In this document: one piece after another, positions 1 through 7,948 of the stretch
Layout: each line of letters begins with the position of its first letter
Position numbering within the stretch: position 1 is the stretch's first letter
Source of the DNA: a virus
Length of the DNA: 49,964 nt
IMG/VR virus record: IMGVR_UViG_3300036800_000220
Span: 1 to 49,964 of that record
Reading direction: 5' to 3' (one strand)
Translations under genes and position numbers: made by a program
The notes under the pieces: generated by a model
The model's database searches: none
The model's input: the letters and a program-made list of their open reading frames with translations, nothing else
What the model was told of the DNA's origin: nothing

Positions 1-959
1 GCGTAACCGGCCGCCCAGGCCCACACGGGGCTGGGCGAGCCATAGAAGCCGATGCAGCTGGTGTGCGGGTCGTTCTGCGCCGTTCCGAAGGTGGTCAGGG
101 AGCCGTAGGTTCCGCGATAGGCCATGAAGACCCCGCCGTAGACCTGGGTCTGCCAGCTCCAGCGCCCGACCTGGCCGTTCATCAGCGTCGTCAGGGCCGC
201 GATCGAGGTGTTGTCCGTGTACGGCGAAACGATGAAATCGAACGGCGCCTGGCCAAGGTTGGCCAGCGCGGCGGCGATGGTGGGATTGGTCGCGCCGCCG
301 GCCATGGCGACGATGGCGGGCGCGAGGCCCGCCGGCGTCGCCTCGCCGGCGGCCGGCCCCTGGAAGTTGAACTGCAGGTCGATGTCGTTGCCCACGATGC
401 CCTTGTTGATCGCGGTGATGGTGACCACGGCGCCGGCGGCGGCCGCCGTGACAGGCAGGTTGAACCGCTGGCCGTTGGGCCCGGCGCCGTAGCCGACGTT
501 GATGGCTGCGGCCAGCGCAGTCGCGGCCTGGGCGGCCGTCATGCCGCTGGTCACCGCGACGCTCACATAGATCCCCGCGGCGTAGAAGGTCAGCGTGCCC
601 GCGGCCGTCGCGGGACCGCCGAAGGTGACCGTGCCGCTCGCCGCGACCGCGCCGGCGGCGTCCGCCAGGGGCAGGAACCAGACCTCGGCGAAACCGTCGT
701 TGAGGCCATAGACCTGCGAGAGCGTGTCGAGCATCGAGCCCGCGCCGCCCTTTGCCGCGCCGTCGCCGGGCCCGGCGCTGATCACCGGCATGCCTGGCGC
801 GACGGTCCCGGCGGCCAGCGCCGCGGCCGACATCTGGCCGATGATCAGCGTGCGCTGGGTCTGCTGGTTGGTGTTCGCCTGGCTGTTGTCGACCTCGGCC
901 CAGAAGAGCGGGATGCGAAGGTTCGCCGGGATGCTCTGAAACGGGACTGACGCGCTCAT
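1..959 (-). CDS. Contractile tail sheath protein, N-terminal part (Mu gpL-like)
   Basis: This is the N-terminal 319 codons of the tail sheath, the polymer that contracts to drive the tail tube through the host envelope. The start is the ATG at 959-957. The frame is open to base 1 and continues at 49964: the split codon reads GCG (Ala), followed by CGC GTG GAT. The joined gene encodes about 518 residues, close to the roughly 495 of Mu gpL. The N-terminal region resembles Mu-type sheaths (an early PFWAEVDNSQA-type segment, then an alanine/glycine-rich beta region). It follows the DUF2635 gene and precedes the tube gene, the Mu order. Family assignment is by resemblance and synteny. Confidence 0.9.
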   Translation of the reverse strand, partial: MSASVPFQSIPANLRIPLFWAEVDNSQANTNQQTQRTLIIGQMSAAALAAGTVAPGMPVISAGPGDGAAKGGAGSMLDTLSQVYGLNDGFAEVWFLPLADAAGAVAASGTVTFGGPATAAGTLTFYAAGIYVSVAVTSGMTAAQAATALAAAINVGYGAGPNGQRFNLPVTAAAAGAVVTITAINKGIVGNDIDLQFNFQGPAAGEATPAGLAPAIVAMAGGATNPTIAAALANLGQAPFDFIVSPYTDNTSIAALTTLMNGQVGRWSWQTQVYGGVFMAYRGTYGSLTTFGTAQNDPHTSCIGFYGSPSPVWAWAAGY

Positions 960-961
960 TT

Positions 962-1213
962 TCAGGCCTTCGTCTCAGTGGATTGGGAGGCGTCGCCGAT
1001 GGGCGCCGGCGCAGGCCGCTGCGGCGGCTCTGGCGGCGCAGGGGCAGGAGCAGGCGCCTTGGGCGCCGGCGGCTGCTCCACCAGGTCGCCATGGCGGCGC
1101 ATGCGGATCAGGTCGAAGTCGTTCGCGCCCGCCTCGATGCCCTCGGCGGGATCGATGAAGGCGCGCGTGCGCGGGTCCCGGACCTTGAGGCCCGGGGCGG
1201 GATAGAGTCGCAT
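962..1213 (-). CDS. DUF2635 protein (Mu gp38-like)
   Basis: An 83-residue protein starting at the ATG at 1213. The first half has the DUF2635 pattern: PAPGLKVRDP near the start, then an acid-rich link and an RMRRHGDLVE segment. The second half is a proline/alanine-rich tail. In Mu-like phages this small gene sits directly before the sheath gene, as here with a 2-bp gap. Its role in tail assembly is not established. The Pro/Ala extension after about residue 48 is low complexity and probably disordered. Confidence 0.8.
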   Translation of the reverse strand: MRLYPAPGLKVRDPRTRAFIDPAEGIEAGANDFDLIRMRRHGDLVEQPPAPKAPAPAPAPPEPPQRPAPAPIGDASQSTETKA

Positions 1214-1223
1214 GAGACCCCTT

Positions 1224-1844
1224 TCAGGTTGGGGGCGTGAGCGGGATGAGCAGGCCGATCTCTGGCCCGGAGCCGCCAAGGACGTCCTCGCCCAGCTGGG
1301 CGAGGGTCTCGGCCTTCTGCTGGCGCGTGGTCGCCGGATCCCAGAGCTCGAAGGCCACGGCGACCTCGGTCAGAGGCGGCGCGCCCGGGTTCCAGGACGA
1401 CTCGGGCCCAGCGTCGAAGTCCATGTCGATATCGAGCTGCAGCTCGCCGAGGTTCTCGAGGCCGTCGGCGGAGAAGACCGCCTGGGAATCGATCTCGGAG
1501 AATTGCGAGGTGCGCGTCCGGAGCTCGGGGTTGTTCACCAGCAGCTGCAGCAGCTGCTGCTCGATGGGCTCGAGGAGGCCCTCGACCTCCATCTGGCCCC
1601 AGGTGGTCGCGTCGGGCGGCGCCTGGACCGTCAGGACGATCCGGATCGTGGCGATGACGTCGTAGAGCGCCGACCCGCCCTTGCCCTTGGACGTGCGGCG
1701 CTCGCGCGGCGAGTAGACCCGGATCACCGGGTACTCGCCATCCCAGGTCGGCAGGTCGCCGGGCGTGAACACCCGCGGGCCCGCCGGCGTGGCGCCCTTG
1801 AGGATCCTCGCGGTGATGTCCCGCAGCTCGTAGCGCGTGGTCAT
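1224..1844 (-). CDS. Mu gp37-like tail protein (DUF1834 type)
   Basis: A 206-residue protein that by position corresponds to Mu gp37, between the head-tail joining gene and gp38/sheath. In Mu-like phages this slot is thought to hold the tail terminator, which caps the sheath and tube at the head end. The middle resembles that family (TWDGEYPVIRVYSPRERR, then a beta-rich segment with repeated aliphatic/acidic strands). The start ATG at 1844 overlaps the stop of the upstream joining gene by 4 bp. Assignment is by synteny and moderate similarity. Confidence 0.7.
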   Translation of the reverse strand: MTTRYELRDITARILKGATPAGPRVFTPGDLPTWDGEYPVIRVYSPRERRTSKGKGGSALYDVIATIRIVLTVQAPPDATTWGQMEVEGLLEPIEQQLLQLLVNNPELRTRTSQFSEIDSQAVFSADGLENLGELQLDIDMDFDAGPESSWNPGAPPLTEVAVAFELWDPATTRQQKAETLAQLGEDVLGGSGPEIGLLIPLTPPT

Positions 1845-2176
1845 TGCTGGCGCGCGCTTTTGCCCAGCACCAGCTTGGCCCAGCCGTGGCCGTCCGGCTG
1901 CAGGTCCTCGACGGTATAGACCACGCCGGTGCTCTGGATCAGGACGCGGTCGCCCTTGGCGGGCGGCGAGCGCATGTTGACCAGGCGCACGCCGAACACC
2001 GGCTTGACCGTGCTCGCCGGCGAGGCCTGGTCGAGCAGGCCGATCGCGACGTGACCGTTGTCGAAGACCCCGGCCAGATCGTAGGACGCGCCGGCTCGCG
2101 GCATGTAGGTGGCCGGACCTGTCTCGCCGAACACGGCCTCGAGGGGCCCGAGCACGACGGCGTCCCAGTCGATCAT
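1841..2176 (-). CDS. Head-tail joining protein (lambda FII / phage_attach-like)
   Basis: A 111-residue protein opening MIDWDAVVLGPLEAVFGE, which resembles the lambda FII-like family that completes the head and provides the tail attachment point. A small beta-barrel fold is expected. The C-terminal GVVYTVEDLQPDGHGWAKLVL segment is typical of the family. It sits between the capsid gene and the first tail gene, exactly at the change from lambda-like head genes to Mu-like tail genes. Confidence 0.75.
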   Translation of the reverse strand: MIDWDAVVLGPLEAVFGETGPATYMPRAGASYDLAGVFDNGHVAIGLLDQASPASTVKPVFGVRLVNMRSPPAKGDRVLIQSTGVVYTVEDLQPDGHGWAKLVLGKSARQQ

Positions 2177-2197
2177 GGCAAGCTCAGGCCGCGGCCG

Positions 2198-3238
2198 TCA
2201 GGCCTCGTACCGGCCGCTCTGCAGCATCGCCGGGCGCGTACAGACGAACAGCGGGAAGCTGTACACCTCCTGGCGCCACCACTCGTTCCGGTCGCGGTCG
2301 AAGATCGGGTAGACGTAGACGTCCTTGCCCAGGGTGTTGACGAACTCCATGCGATCGGCGGGAGCCATCGCCTTGCGAAACACGCCGGGAGCGCCGACCG
2401 GGAAGAACTTCACCTTGTCGGTCGCCACGCCGATCGTGGCGTCCTGGTCGTCCGAGCCGCGGTAGTTCTGCCACTCGATGTTGCCGAACTGGAAGGAGTC
2501 GAAGGCGCCCCCCTGCTTGCCGCGCAGGTCGGCCGCCTCGGCCCAGTTCAGGAAGGTCCTGACCACGTCGGGATGGTTCACGAAGGCGTCGTAGAACTCG
2601 TCGCCGCAGAGCGCCATGATGCGGGTCGTCGGCGTCCAGGCGCCCTGGGAGGCGCGTTGCATCGCCCGGATGATCTGGTTGCAGACCGGACGGATGGAGT
2701 TGGCGATGCCTGCGGCCAGGTCGAATCCGATCTCGTCCGCCTGCGCGATGCCGAACTCGTCGAACCAGTTGTAGAGGGTCGATCCGTCGGCATCGATGAG
2801 GACGCCCTGCACGGCCGCCAGGCGCATATGCTCCCAGGTGTAGGCGACGTTCGCCAGCAGGCCGGTAGGGCCGGCCAGTCGACGCGCCGATTCGTCCTGC
2901 ACCTGCATGAGCTCGCTCTCCTGGCCAAAGGCCCGGATACCGGCGATCTCGCTGGCGTAGATCGTGTCGCCTTGGGTGATCCGCTTGCACTGGAAGTAGC
3001 GGGCGGCGCGCTGTTCGGTGTTGCGCTCGACGTTGGGCGGCGTCCCCCGTTCGCTGGTCTGGATCAGGCTGAGCTTGCCGTCCCGCTCTTCGATCATCAG
3101 CGCGTTGACGCGGATCGGATTGGGTTCGAAGACGCCGAGGTCCCCCAGAAGGGTCGGCTGGAAGGGAACCTTCTCGACCGCCGTGGTCATCTCGATCGTG
3201 GAGAAGGGATCTTGGCGGAAGACGTCGAGGGACACCAT
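2198..3238 (-). CDS. Major capsid protein (lambda gpE family)
   Basis: A 346-residue HK97-fold capsid protein of the Phage_cap_E family (lambda gpE is 341 residues). Family features include FSTIEMTTAVEKVPF near the N-terminus, the RRLAGPTGLLANVAYTWEHMR region in the middle, and a C-terminal YPIFDRDRNEWWRQEVYSFPLFVCTRP segment. The start ATG at 3238 has GGAG about 8 bases upstream. It follows the decoration protein across a 122-bp gap that contains a strong hairpin, and precedes the joining gene. Confidence 0.93.
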   Translation of the reverse strand: MVSLDVFRQDPFSTIEMTTAVEKVPFQPTLLGDLGVFEPNPIRVNALMIEERDGKLSLIQTSERGTPPNVERNTEQRAARYFQCKRITQGDTIYASEIAGIRAFGQESELMQVQDESARRLAGPTGLLANVAYTWEHMRLAAVQGVLIDADGSTLYNWFDEFGIAQADEIGFDLAAGIANSIRPVCNQIIRAMQRASQGAWTPTTRIMALCGDEFYDAFVNHPDVVRTFLNWAEAADLRGKQGGAFDSFQFGNIEWQNYRGSDDQDATIGVATDKVKFFPVGAPGVFRKAMAPADRMEFVNTLGKDVYVYPIFDRDRNEWWRQEVYSFPLFVCTRPAMLQSGRYEA

Positions 3239-3337
3239 GAGGGTGGAGCTCCATCAAAGGGACGGCGGCGTCTCGCGCCGGCGCGTGCGACGGCCTGCCC
3301 CAAGGCCGAGGGTTTGAAGGGCGGGTTGTCGGGAAGA

Positions 3338-3353
3338 GGCGCGCGAGCGCGCC
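3338..3353 (-). terminator. GC hairpin between decoration and capsid genes
   Basis: Just past the decoration gene stop, the minus strand has two 7-base arms, GGCGCGC and GCGCGCC, at 3353-3347 and 3344-3338, with 2 bases between them. A folded form would open the inner pairs to make a loop. Pyrimidines (TCTTCCC) follow, but there is no proper U-run. It may be an attenuator or mRNA-stabilising element setting capsid versus decoration levels rather than a full terminator. Confidence 0.4.
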
Positions 3354-3360
3354 CCTCAGG

Positions 3361-4053
3361 TCAGCTCGGCGAGGACCGGATGCCGAGCGCGGCCAGTTGC
3401 GCGAGGGCCGCGGCCTGCTGGTTGAGCGTGGTGACGTTCGCGCCCCACACCAGCTCGCCGCTGTTGATACGCGCCGGCCCAGCGGTCAGGGCGGCGGCCG
3501 ACTGGTTGGAGGTCGTGGTGTCCTTGTACCCGGACCCAAGGATGGCGACGGCCGTCTCGGATCCCGCGCCATTGGCGCCGGTCGGGTCGAACGGGATGTA
3601 GAGCGGCGTGGCGGCCGGCGCGACGGTGATGGTGGCGGAATCGCCGGCTACGGCCGCCGTGCCGCCCGCAGTCAGGGTGAACTGCAGGCCGCCGGCGTTG
3701 AAGGCCGCGCCCAGCACGCCGTGGCCGACTTCCTCGGGCTGGGCGCCGATCTCGGCAAGCGGCGCTAGGACGACGAAGTGGGTCGGATCGGTCATCTCGA
3801 TCGAATAGCCGCCCGGCTGGACCGCCCCGTTCATCACGACGGCGCTGCAAGTGAAGTTGCCGGTGTTGGCGCCCAGCGCCGCATATACCGCGGTGGCCTC
3901 GAGCTTGGCGAGCACCAGCCCCGCGGTGAGCACGCCGAAGCCCTCGGCCAGGGTGATCTGCGAGCGCGTGGCGATCCCGTTGGTGGGATCCCAGACCATG
4001 AAGCCCCATGCGTGGCGGTGCTCGATGATCGGCGTGACTTGAGGGTTACCCAT
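3361..4053 (-). CDS. Head decoration protein (lambda gpD-like, enlarged)
   Basis: A 230-residue protein in the position of lambda gpD, which trimerises on the capsid surface to stabilise it. The N-terminal part has the family pattern (ITLAEGFGVLTAGLVLAKLE, YAALGANTGNFTC, then a proline/glycine beta region). It is about twice the length of lambda gpD (110). Extra beta-rich sequence follows about residue 110, with a C-terminal segment starting near GELVWGANVTTLNQQ. It lies between scaffold and capsid genes. The added domain may be a surface-exposed decoration; that is inference. Confidence 0.8.
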   Translation of the reverse strand: MGNPQVTPIIEHRHAWGFMVWDPTNGIATRSQITLAEGFGVLTAGLVLAKLEATAVYAALGANTGNFTCSAVVMNGAVQPGGYSIEMTDPTHFVVLAPLAEIGAQPEEVGHGVLGAAFNAGGLQFTLTAGGTAAVAGDSATITVAPAATPLYIPFDPTGANGAGSETAVAILGSGYKDTTTSNQSAAALTAGPARINSGELVWGANVTTLNQQAAALAQLAALGIRSSPS

Positions 4054-4119
4054 CGCGCGGGTGTCCTTTTCGGATGGAAGGTGTGGTGGGGCGGGCGGGG
4101 CGCGCCGGCGGCGTCCGGA

Positions 4120-4749
4120 TCAGCCGCGCTGGAGCGGCTTGTCTCCGACAGTCATCCCGGCCTTGGCGAACGAGCGGTTCCAGGACGAACCAGCCTCGCG
4201 ACGGGCGCCCGAGCCGTTGTCGCTGGGGGTGACGCGCGGGTTGTGCGCCGACCGATCCGTCCGCTCCGGACGGCGGACGCGAGGTCCGCCCTGGCCGGAC
4301 CCGACGCTCGCCTTCAGGGACGCGAGCGCCTGCTTGCGCGGCATGTTGGTGTCGAAGGCCAGGTAGGCGGCCATGGAGGGATTGGCGGCCGCGTCCTTGC
4401 TCTCGAAGATCGCCGCACACCGCGAGCGCTCGCGCCGGCGCGCCTGGGCGGCGTCGGAGCGGCCGCGCATCTCGGCCTCGTCGTCATCGTCGTCCTCGGC
4501 GCCAGGACCGTCGTCCTTCTCGCCAGTTCCCCCGCATGCCTCGCATTCCTCGCCGTCGGAGTCCTCGCCCGTGCCTTTGCACTCGGGGCAGTCCTTGCCG
4601 TCGCCATCGCCGGCCTGGGTATCGTCCGTCTTGCCTTCGGCGTGGGCGTCCGGATCCCCCGGGTCGTTCTCGGCCTTCGGCTTCGCGGCAAAGCCGGCCA
4701 GATGGGCGAAGCGCGCCGCGCCCGCCATGAGCGAGTTCTTGTTCGACAT
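4120..4749 (-). CDS. Scaffold-like head protein with DnaJ-type CxxCxGxG zinc motifs
   Basis: A 209-residue protein between the S49 protease and the decoration gene, where lambda has scaffold (Nu3) sequence. After about residue 50 it has two CxxCxGxG-type motifs (CPECKGTG and CEACGGTG) about 10 residues apart, as in a minimal DnaJ zinc finger, followed by an aspartate-rich stretch. The region after about residue 105 (RCAAIFESKDAAANPSMAAYLAF) resembles the C-terminal extension of many lambda-type capsid proteases. This suggests a scaffold tail that has become a separate gene. The zinc motif inside it is unusual. Scaffold function is inferred from position. Confidence 0.6.
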   Translation of the reverse strand: MSNKNSLMAGAARFAHLAGFAAKPKAENDPGDPDAHAEGKTDDTQAGDGDGKDCPECKGTGEDSDGEECEACGGTGEKDDGPGAEDDDDDEAEMRGRSDAAQARRRERSRCAAIFESKDAAANPSMAAYLAFDTNMPRKQALASLKASVGSGQGGPRVRRPERTDRSAHNPRVTPSDNGSGARREAGSSWNRSFAKAGMTVGDKPLQRG

Positions 4750-4785
4750 GGATGTCCTCGTGGGCGGGGCGGCGTGCCCCAGGGT

Positions 4786-5643
4786 TCAGCCCAGCTCGGC
4801 GAGCAGGGCGCGGAAAGCGGCGTCGGGCGCCATGACCTTGTCGGCGAAACCAACCTCGACGCCGGCGGCGCCCATGAAGGTGCCCGCCTCCGTGCCGGAG
4901 ACCTTGGCGGCGTCCAGTCCCCGGTTGCGCGCGACGGTGCGGTCGAACAGGGCGCCGATCTCGTCGACGTCCGCCTTGATGGCCTTGAGGGCCTGTTCCG
5001 ACAACGCGGAGAACTCGTTGCCTTCGGCCTTGCGGGAGCCCTTGGTGACCAGGGTCACCTCGAAGCCGTTCTTCTCGAGCGCCTTCTCGATCGAGACGTG
5101 CATGTAGATCACGCCGACCGATCCGACGCCGCCGGTGCGCGGCACGTAGAGGCGCCCCGGATCGACGGCCGACGCTACGGCGTAGGCGGCGGAGTAGGCG
5201 CTCTCCTCGAGGATCGCGGCGATCGGCTTGGTCCCCCGGGCGGCGAAGATCGTATCGACCAGGTCGAAGCAGCCGGCGACGTCGCCGCCGGGGCTGTCGA
5301 TCGAGAAGACGATCGCCTTCACGTCCGGATCGGCGAGGGCCTGCAGGAACTTCAGCCGGATGTCGTCGTAGCCGGCGATGCCGAGATATTCGGCCCACCA
5401 GCCGAGCTCTGCCACGCGCTGGATCAGCACGCCGCGGATCGGGATGATCGCGACGCCGGCGACGACGTCGTATGGCGTCCACTCGCGCGCCTCGCGCAGT
5501 TCCTCGGCGAGCGCCTTCATGGCGCCGGACCTGGTGGCCGAGGCCCACTCGGCCAGCAGGCCGACGGCGACGTCACGGGAAGCTTCGCGTAGCGCGACCG
5601 GGGCGTTGAAAAGCCGGCCGACCAGGTTGAACGATGGCGTCAC
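4786..5643 (-). CDS. Capsid maturation protease, peptidase S49 (lambda gpC-like)
   Basis: A 285-residue SppA/S49-type serine protease that processes portal and scaffold during head assembly. It has IVFSIDSPGG at 111-120, the nucleophile region ESAYSAAYAVAS with probable Ser151, the GGVGSVGVIYMH block at 171-182, and the TKGSRKAEGN segment at 200-209 that supplies the catalytic lysine. It lacks the long C-terminal scaffold extension of lambda gpC, and a separate scaffold-like gene follows. The start ATG at 5643 overlaps the upstream gene by 4 bp. Confidence 0.9.
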   Translation of the reverse strand: MTPSFNLVGRLFNAPVALREASRDVAVGLLAEWASATRSGAMKALAEELREAREWTPYDVVAGVAIIPIRGVLIQRVAELGWWAEYLGIAGYDDIRLKFLQALADPDVKAIVFSIDSPGGDVAGCFDLVDTIFAARGTKPIAAILEESAYSAAYAVASAVDPGRLYVPRTGGVGSVGVIYMHVSIEKALEKNGFEVTLVTKGSRKAEGNEFSALSEQALKAIKADVDEIGALFDRTVARNRGLDAAKVSGTEAGTFMGAAGVEVGFADKVMAPDAAFRALLAELG

Positions 5644-5975
5644 TCTTGGGTGGTCTCCTCCGCCGCCGCCTTGGCCGCACCCTTGGCGCCCTTGCCAATC
5701 GGAACGGCGGCCGGCGCCCGCTCATTGGCCGCGTCCGGACCGGCCGCCTGCTCGGGGTCGAACATGGGCTCGGGGTCCAACATGGGCTCGCCACGGATGA
5801 GGGCCTTCACCTCCTCCGGCGTCTCGCCGCAGGTGATGGAGAGCGCTCCGCCGATGAAGCTGAGGACCGCGTGGCCGCGGCCGTCCTGCGCCATGGTGGC
5901 GATCGCCAGCGGGTTGACGTCGATGCCGACGCCGCGCGGCGCGCGGTGCACGGTGATGAAGAGGTCGCGGTACAT
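5640..5975 (-). CDS. Small protein between portal and protease
   Basis: A 111-residue protein starting at the ATG at 5975, which shares its A with the portal stop (TAATG). The first 75 residues look folded (MYRDLFITVHRAPRGVGIDV, then a beta-rich segment and a PEEVKALIRGEP helix). The rest is a low-complexity Ala/Pro/Lys tail. No family recognised. Close coupling on both sides argues that it is expressed with the head genes. Confidence 0.6.
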   Translation of the reverse strand: MYRDLFITVHRAPRGVGIDVNPLAIATMAQDGRGHAVLSFIGGALSITCGETPEEVKALIRGEPMLDPEPMFDPEQAAGPDAANERAPAAVPIGKGAKGAAKAAAEETTQE

Positions 5976-7678
5976 TATTGGGGCTCCGGCTTCTGGCTGA
6001 TTTGCTGGGCGGTCGCCGCTTCGTCTTCGCCAAACCACTTTGGCGGGGGCAGTCCGAGTTCGAGCATGCGGGCATACTCGATGCCGCGCTGCTCGAGGTT
6101 CTCCTCCCAGTCGCCCCCCTGACGCGCGACGACCTCCTCGAGGGTCGAGAAGGCGGCGTCGAGGCCCAGGACCTCGCCCTGGCGCTCGGCCACCGGATCG
6201 ACCCAGCCACGCGCGGCGCCCAGCCAGCGGCAGCGCGAATAAAGCGTGCGCGCCTCGGCGTAGCCCGGCGCATTGCGCGGCAGAGGCAGCTCGCCGGCCT
6301 CGAAGGGTTCGTCGAGCCAGGTGGCGTAGATTGGGCTCGCGGTGTTGTGGTTGAACTCGGTCGTGCGGCGCACGAAGGTCTTCTCGGCCTCGACGATCCC
6401 GGCTCGAGCTGAGCTCCAGGAGGCGTCGGAATAGTCCCGGTGGATCTGCTCGGCCGACGTGCCCAGGACGGCGGCCACGGTGCGCAGCATCTCATGGGTG
6501 AAGGGGCTGAACGAGGCGTTCGGCCTGACGGCCGACACGGTCTCGATCTCCTCGCCCGGGGCCAGCAGCGGGATCGCCACGCCGTCGATCCGAAGAGCGT
6601 TGCGCTCGTGCACCTCGTCGCGGAGCGACTGGTAGAAGCCCCACGCCTCGCCTTCGCGGTCCCCGTCGTCGAGGGCTCCGGCGACCATGTCGCGGTCGAA
6701 CGGCGAGCTGACGTAGGTGCCGAAGTGGCTCGCCACCGTCGCCGCCGACAGCTCGACCCCGTAGTACTTGGCGAGCATCTTCAGCCGGCCGATCACCGGG
6801 GCGAAAATGCTGACGCCACGGTTCTGGCCAAACCGGTCGCGGTCGAAATCGTGGAACACCCGGCGGAAGCCGTCGGGATCACGGCGCGGGATGCGGTCCC
6901 ACTCCATCGACTCGATGGCGTTGTACCAGTCGTTCTGGTGAGCCCGGCGCACGTGGTAGGCGACGGGGACGCCCCGTTCGTCGACCTCGACGCCACCCCG
7001 CAGATGCTTGGTGTCCACCATCTCGAAGGGGTTCGAGAGACGGTCCGGATCGACCCCCTGGAACGCCGTTGCGAAGTGGGCGCCGCCGACGCCGACGTAC
7101 TCCGGCTGCCAGTAGGTCAGGATCAGGCTCTCGCCGTCGACCAGCTTATTACCCAGCGCGATGCGGAAGATCTGGCTCATCGTCAGCTGCTGGCTGACGT
7201 CGCAGAACCGGCCGTCGTCCTCGCTGAAGACCCGCCAGCGCGCTTCCACGGCGCCCCGGAATTCCTTCGCCCAGGCCGCGTCGAAGGCGCCGCCGAACAT
7301 CGAGCGGAGCGCTCGGTAGTCGGGCTTGGCGACCAGGCGGTAGGACGCCCCGATCGTGGAATCGAGGATCCCGCCGATCGCGCCTTTGGCCCAGCCGTCG
7401 TTGCGGTACAGGTCGCGGGCCCGCGCCGTGATCCGGTCGCGGTAGATCGTGTATTCGGCGTCCGGGGAGCGGATCCACGGAAGCCAGTCGCCGAACTCCT
7501 GGCTCGTCCAATCGGCGGCGTCATAGGGAAAGAACGCCGGCGCGGAACCGCCCAGGGAGGCGCGCATCCCGCCACGCCCGGCGCCCGCGCGATCACGGAT
7601 CCGGCTGATCAGCTGGGAGGGGATCGGCCTGGCGTCGGGGCCCAGGACCTGTCGTCGAACAGCCGGCGGCTGAGCCAT
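5975..7678 (-). CDS. Portal protein (lambda gpB family)
   Basis: A 567-residue portal of the lambda type, forming the dodecameric ring through which DNA is packaged. It has the family's N-terminal block (RDRITARARDLYRNDGWAKG), a central DRLSNPFEMVDTKHLRGGVE segment, the FSPFTHEMLRTVAAVLGTSAEQIHRDYS block and the following SSARAGIVEAEKTF. Length fits the family (lambda gpB 533). The start is taken at the ATG at 7678, which overlaps the upstream stop (TGATG), rather than three codons earlier. Confidence 0.93.
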   Translation of the reverse strand: MAQPPAVRRQVLGPDARPIPSQLISRIRDRAGAGRGGMRASLGGSAPAFFPYDAADWTSQEFGDWLPWIRSPDAEYTIYRDRITARARDLYRNDGWAKGAIGGILDSTIGASYRLVAKPDYRALRSMFGGAFDAAWAKEFRGAVEARWRVFSEDDGRFCDVSQQLTMSQIFRIALGNKLVDGESLILTYWQPEYVGVGGAHFATAFQGVDPDRLSNPFEMVDTKHLRGGVEVDERGVPVAYHVRRAHQNDWYNAIESMEWDRIPRRDPDGFRRVFHDFDRDRFGQNRGVSIFAPVIGRLKMLAKYYGVELSAATVASHFGTYVSSPFDRDMVAGALDDGDREGEAWGFYQSLRDEVHERNALRIDGVAIPLLAPGEEIETVSAVRPNASFSPFTHEMLRTVAAVLGTSAEQIHRDYSDASWSSARAGIVEAEKTFVRRTTEFNHNTASPIYATWLDEPFEAGELPLPRNAPGYAEARTLYSRCRWLGAARGWVDPVAERQGEVLGLDAAFSTLEEVVARQGGDWEENLEQRGIEYARMLELGLPPPKWFGEDEAATAQQISQKPEPQ

Positions 7679-7941
7679 CAGAACCACGGCCTGAGGGCGC
7701 GCCGCGGCCGCGGAATGATGCCGAGCTGGGCCTGGATCAGGCGAATCGCCGCCTGCAGCTGGGAGAGATTGGCCCTGGTGTAGGTGACAGCCTTGGAGCC
7801 GTCGCCCTGGGTGTAGCTGTAGCTCTCCCCTTTGGCGCCCGTGGAGAGGTCGATGTAGGCCTGTTGAAGCGCGGCAAGGTCGGCCTGCAGCTGCGCGGTC
7901 GGGCGCCCCGCGAGGATCGAGGTGTTCGGGTTGAAACGCAC
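7678..7941 (-). CDS. Head-tail connector gpW-like protein
   Basis: An 87-residue protein between large terminase and portal, the position of lambda gpW. It has the family pattern: helix-rich AQLQADLAALQQAYIDLSTG, a central beta turn (DGSKAVTYTRANLSQLQ), then a second helix (LIQAQLGI). gpW binds the filled head and is needed for gpFII and tail attachment. GTG start at 7941 with GAGGA upstream; an ATG two bases further up is out of frame. It overlaps the portal start by 1 base. Confidence 0.85.
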   Translation of the reverse strand: MRFNPNTSILAGRPTAQLQADLAALQQAYIDLSTGAKGESYSYTQGDGSKAVTYTRANLSQLQAAIRLIQAQLGIIPRPRRALRPWF

Positions 7942-7948
7942 ATGGTCC

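Noticed and set aside
2184-3257. 357-codon minus-strand frame over the capsid gene
   Set aside because: Arg/Gly-rich translation in the wrong frame of the capsid gene; the other frame matches gpE.
1844-3601. 585-codon open frame on plus strand
   Set aside because: It is antisense to the joining, capsid and following region. Long open frames opposite genes are expected at this GC content, and its composition (Arg/Asp/Val/Gly/His-rich) is that of a shadow frame.
3778-5592. 604-codon open frame on plus strand
   Set aside because: Antisense to decoration, scaffold and protease genes, which are clearly real. No recognisable domain.
6440-7783. 447-codon open frame on plus strand
   Set aside because: Antisense to the portal gene, with shadow-frame composition.
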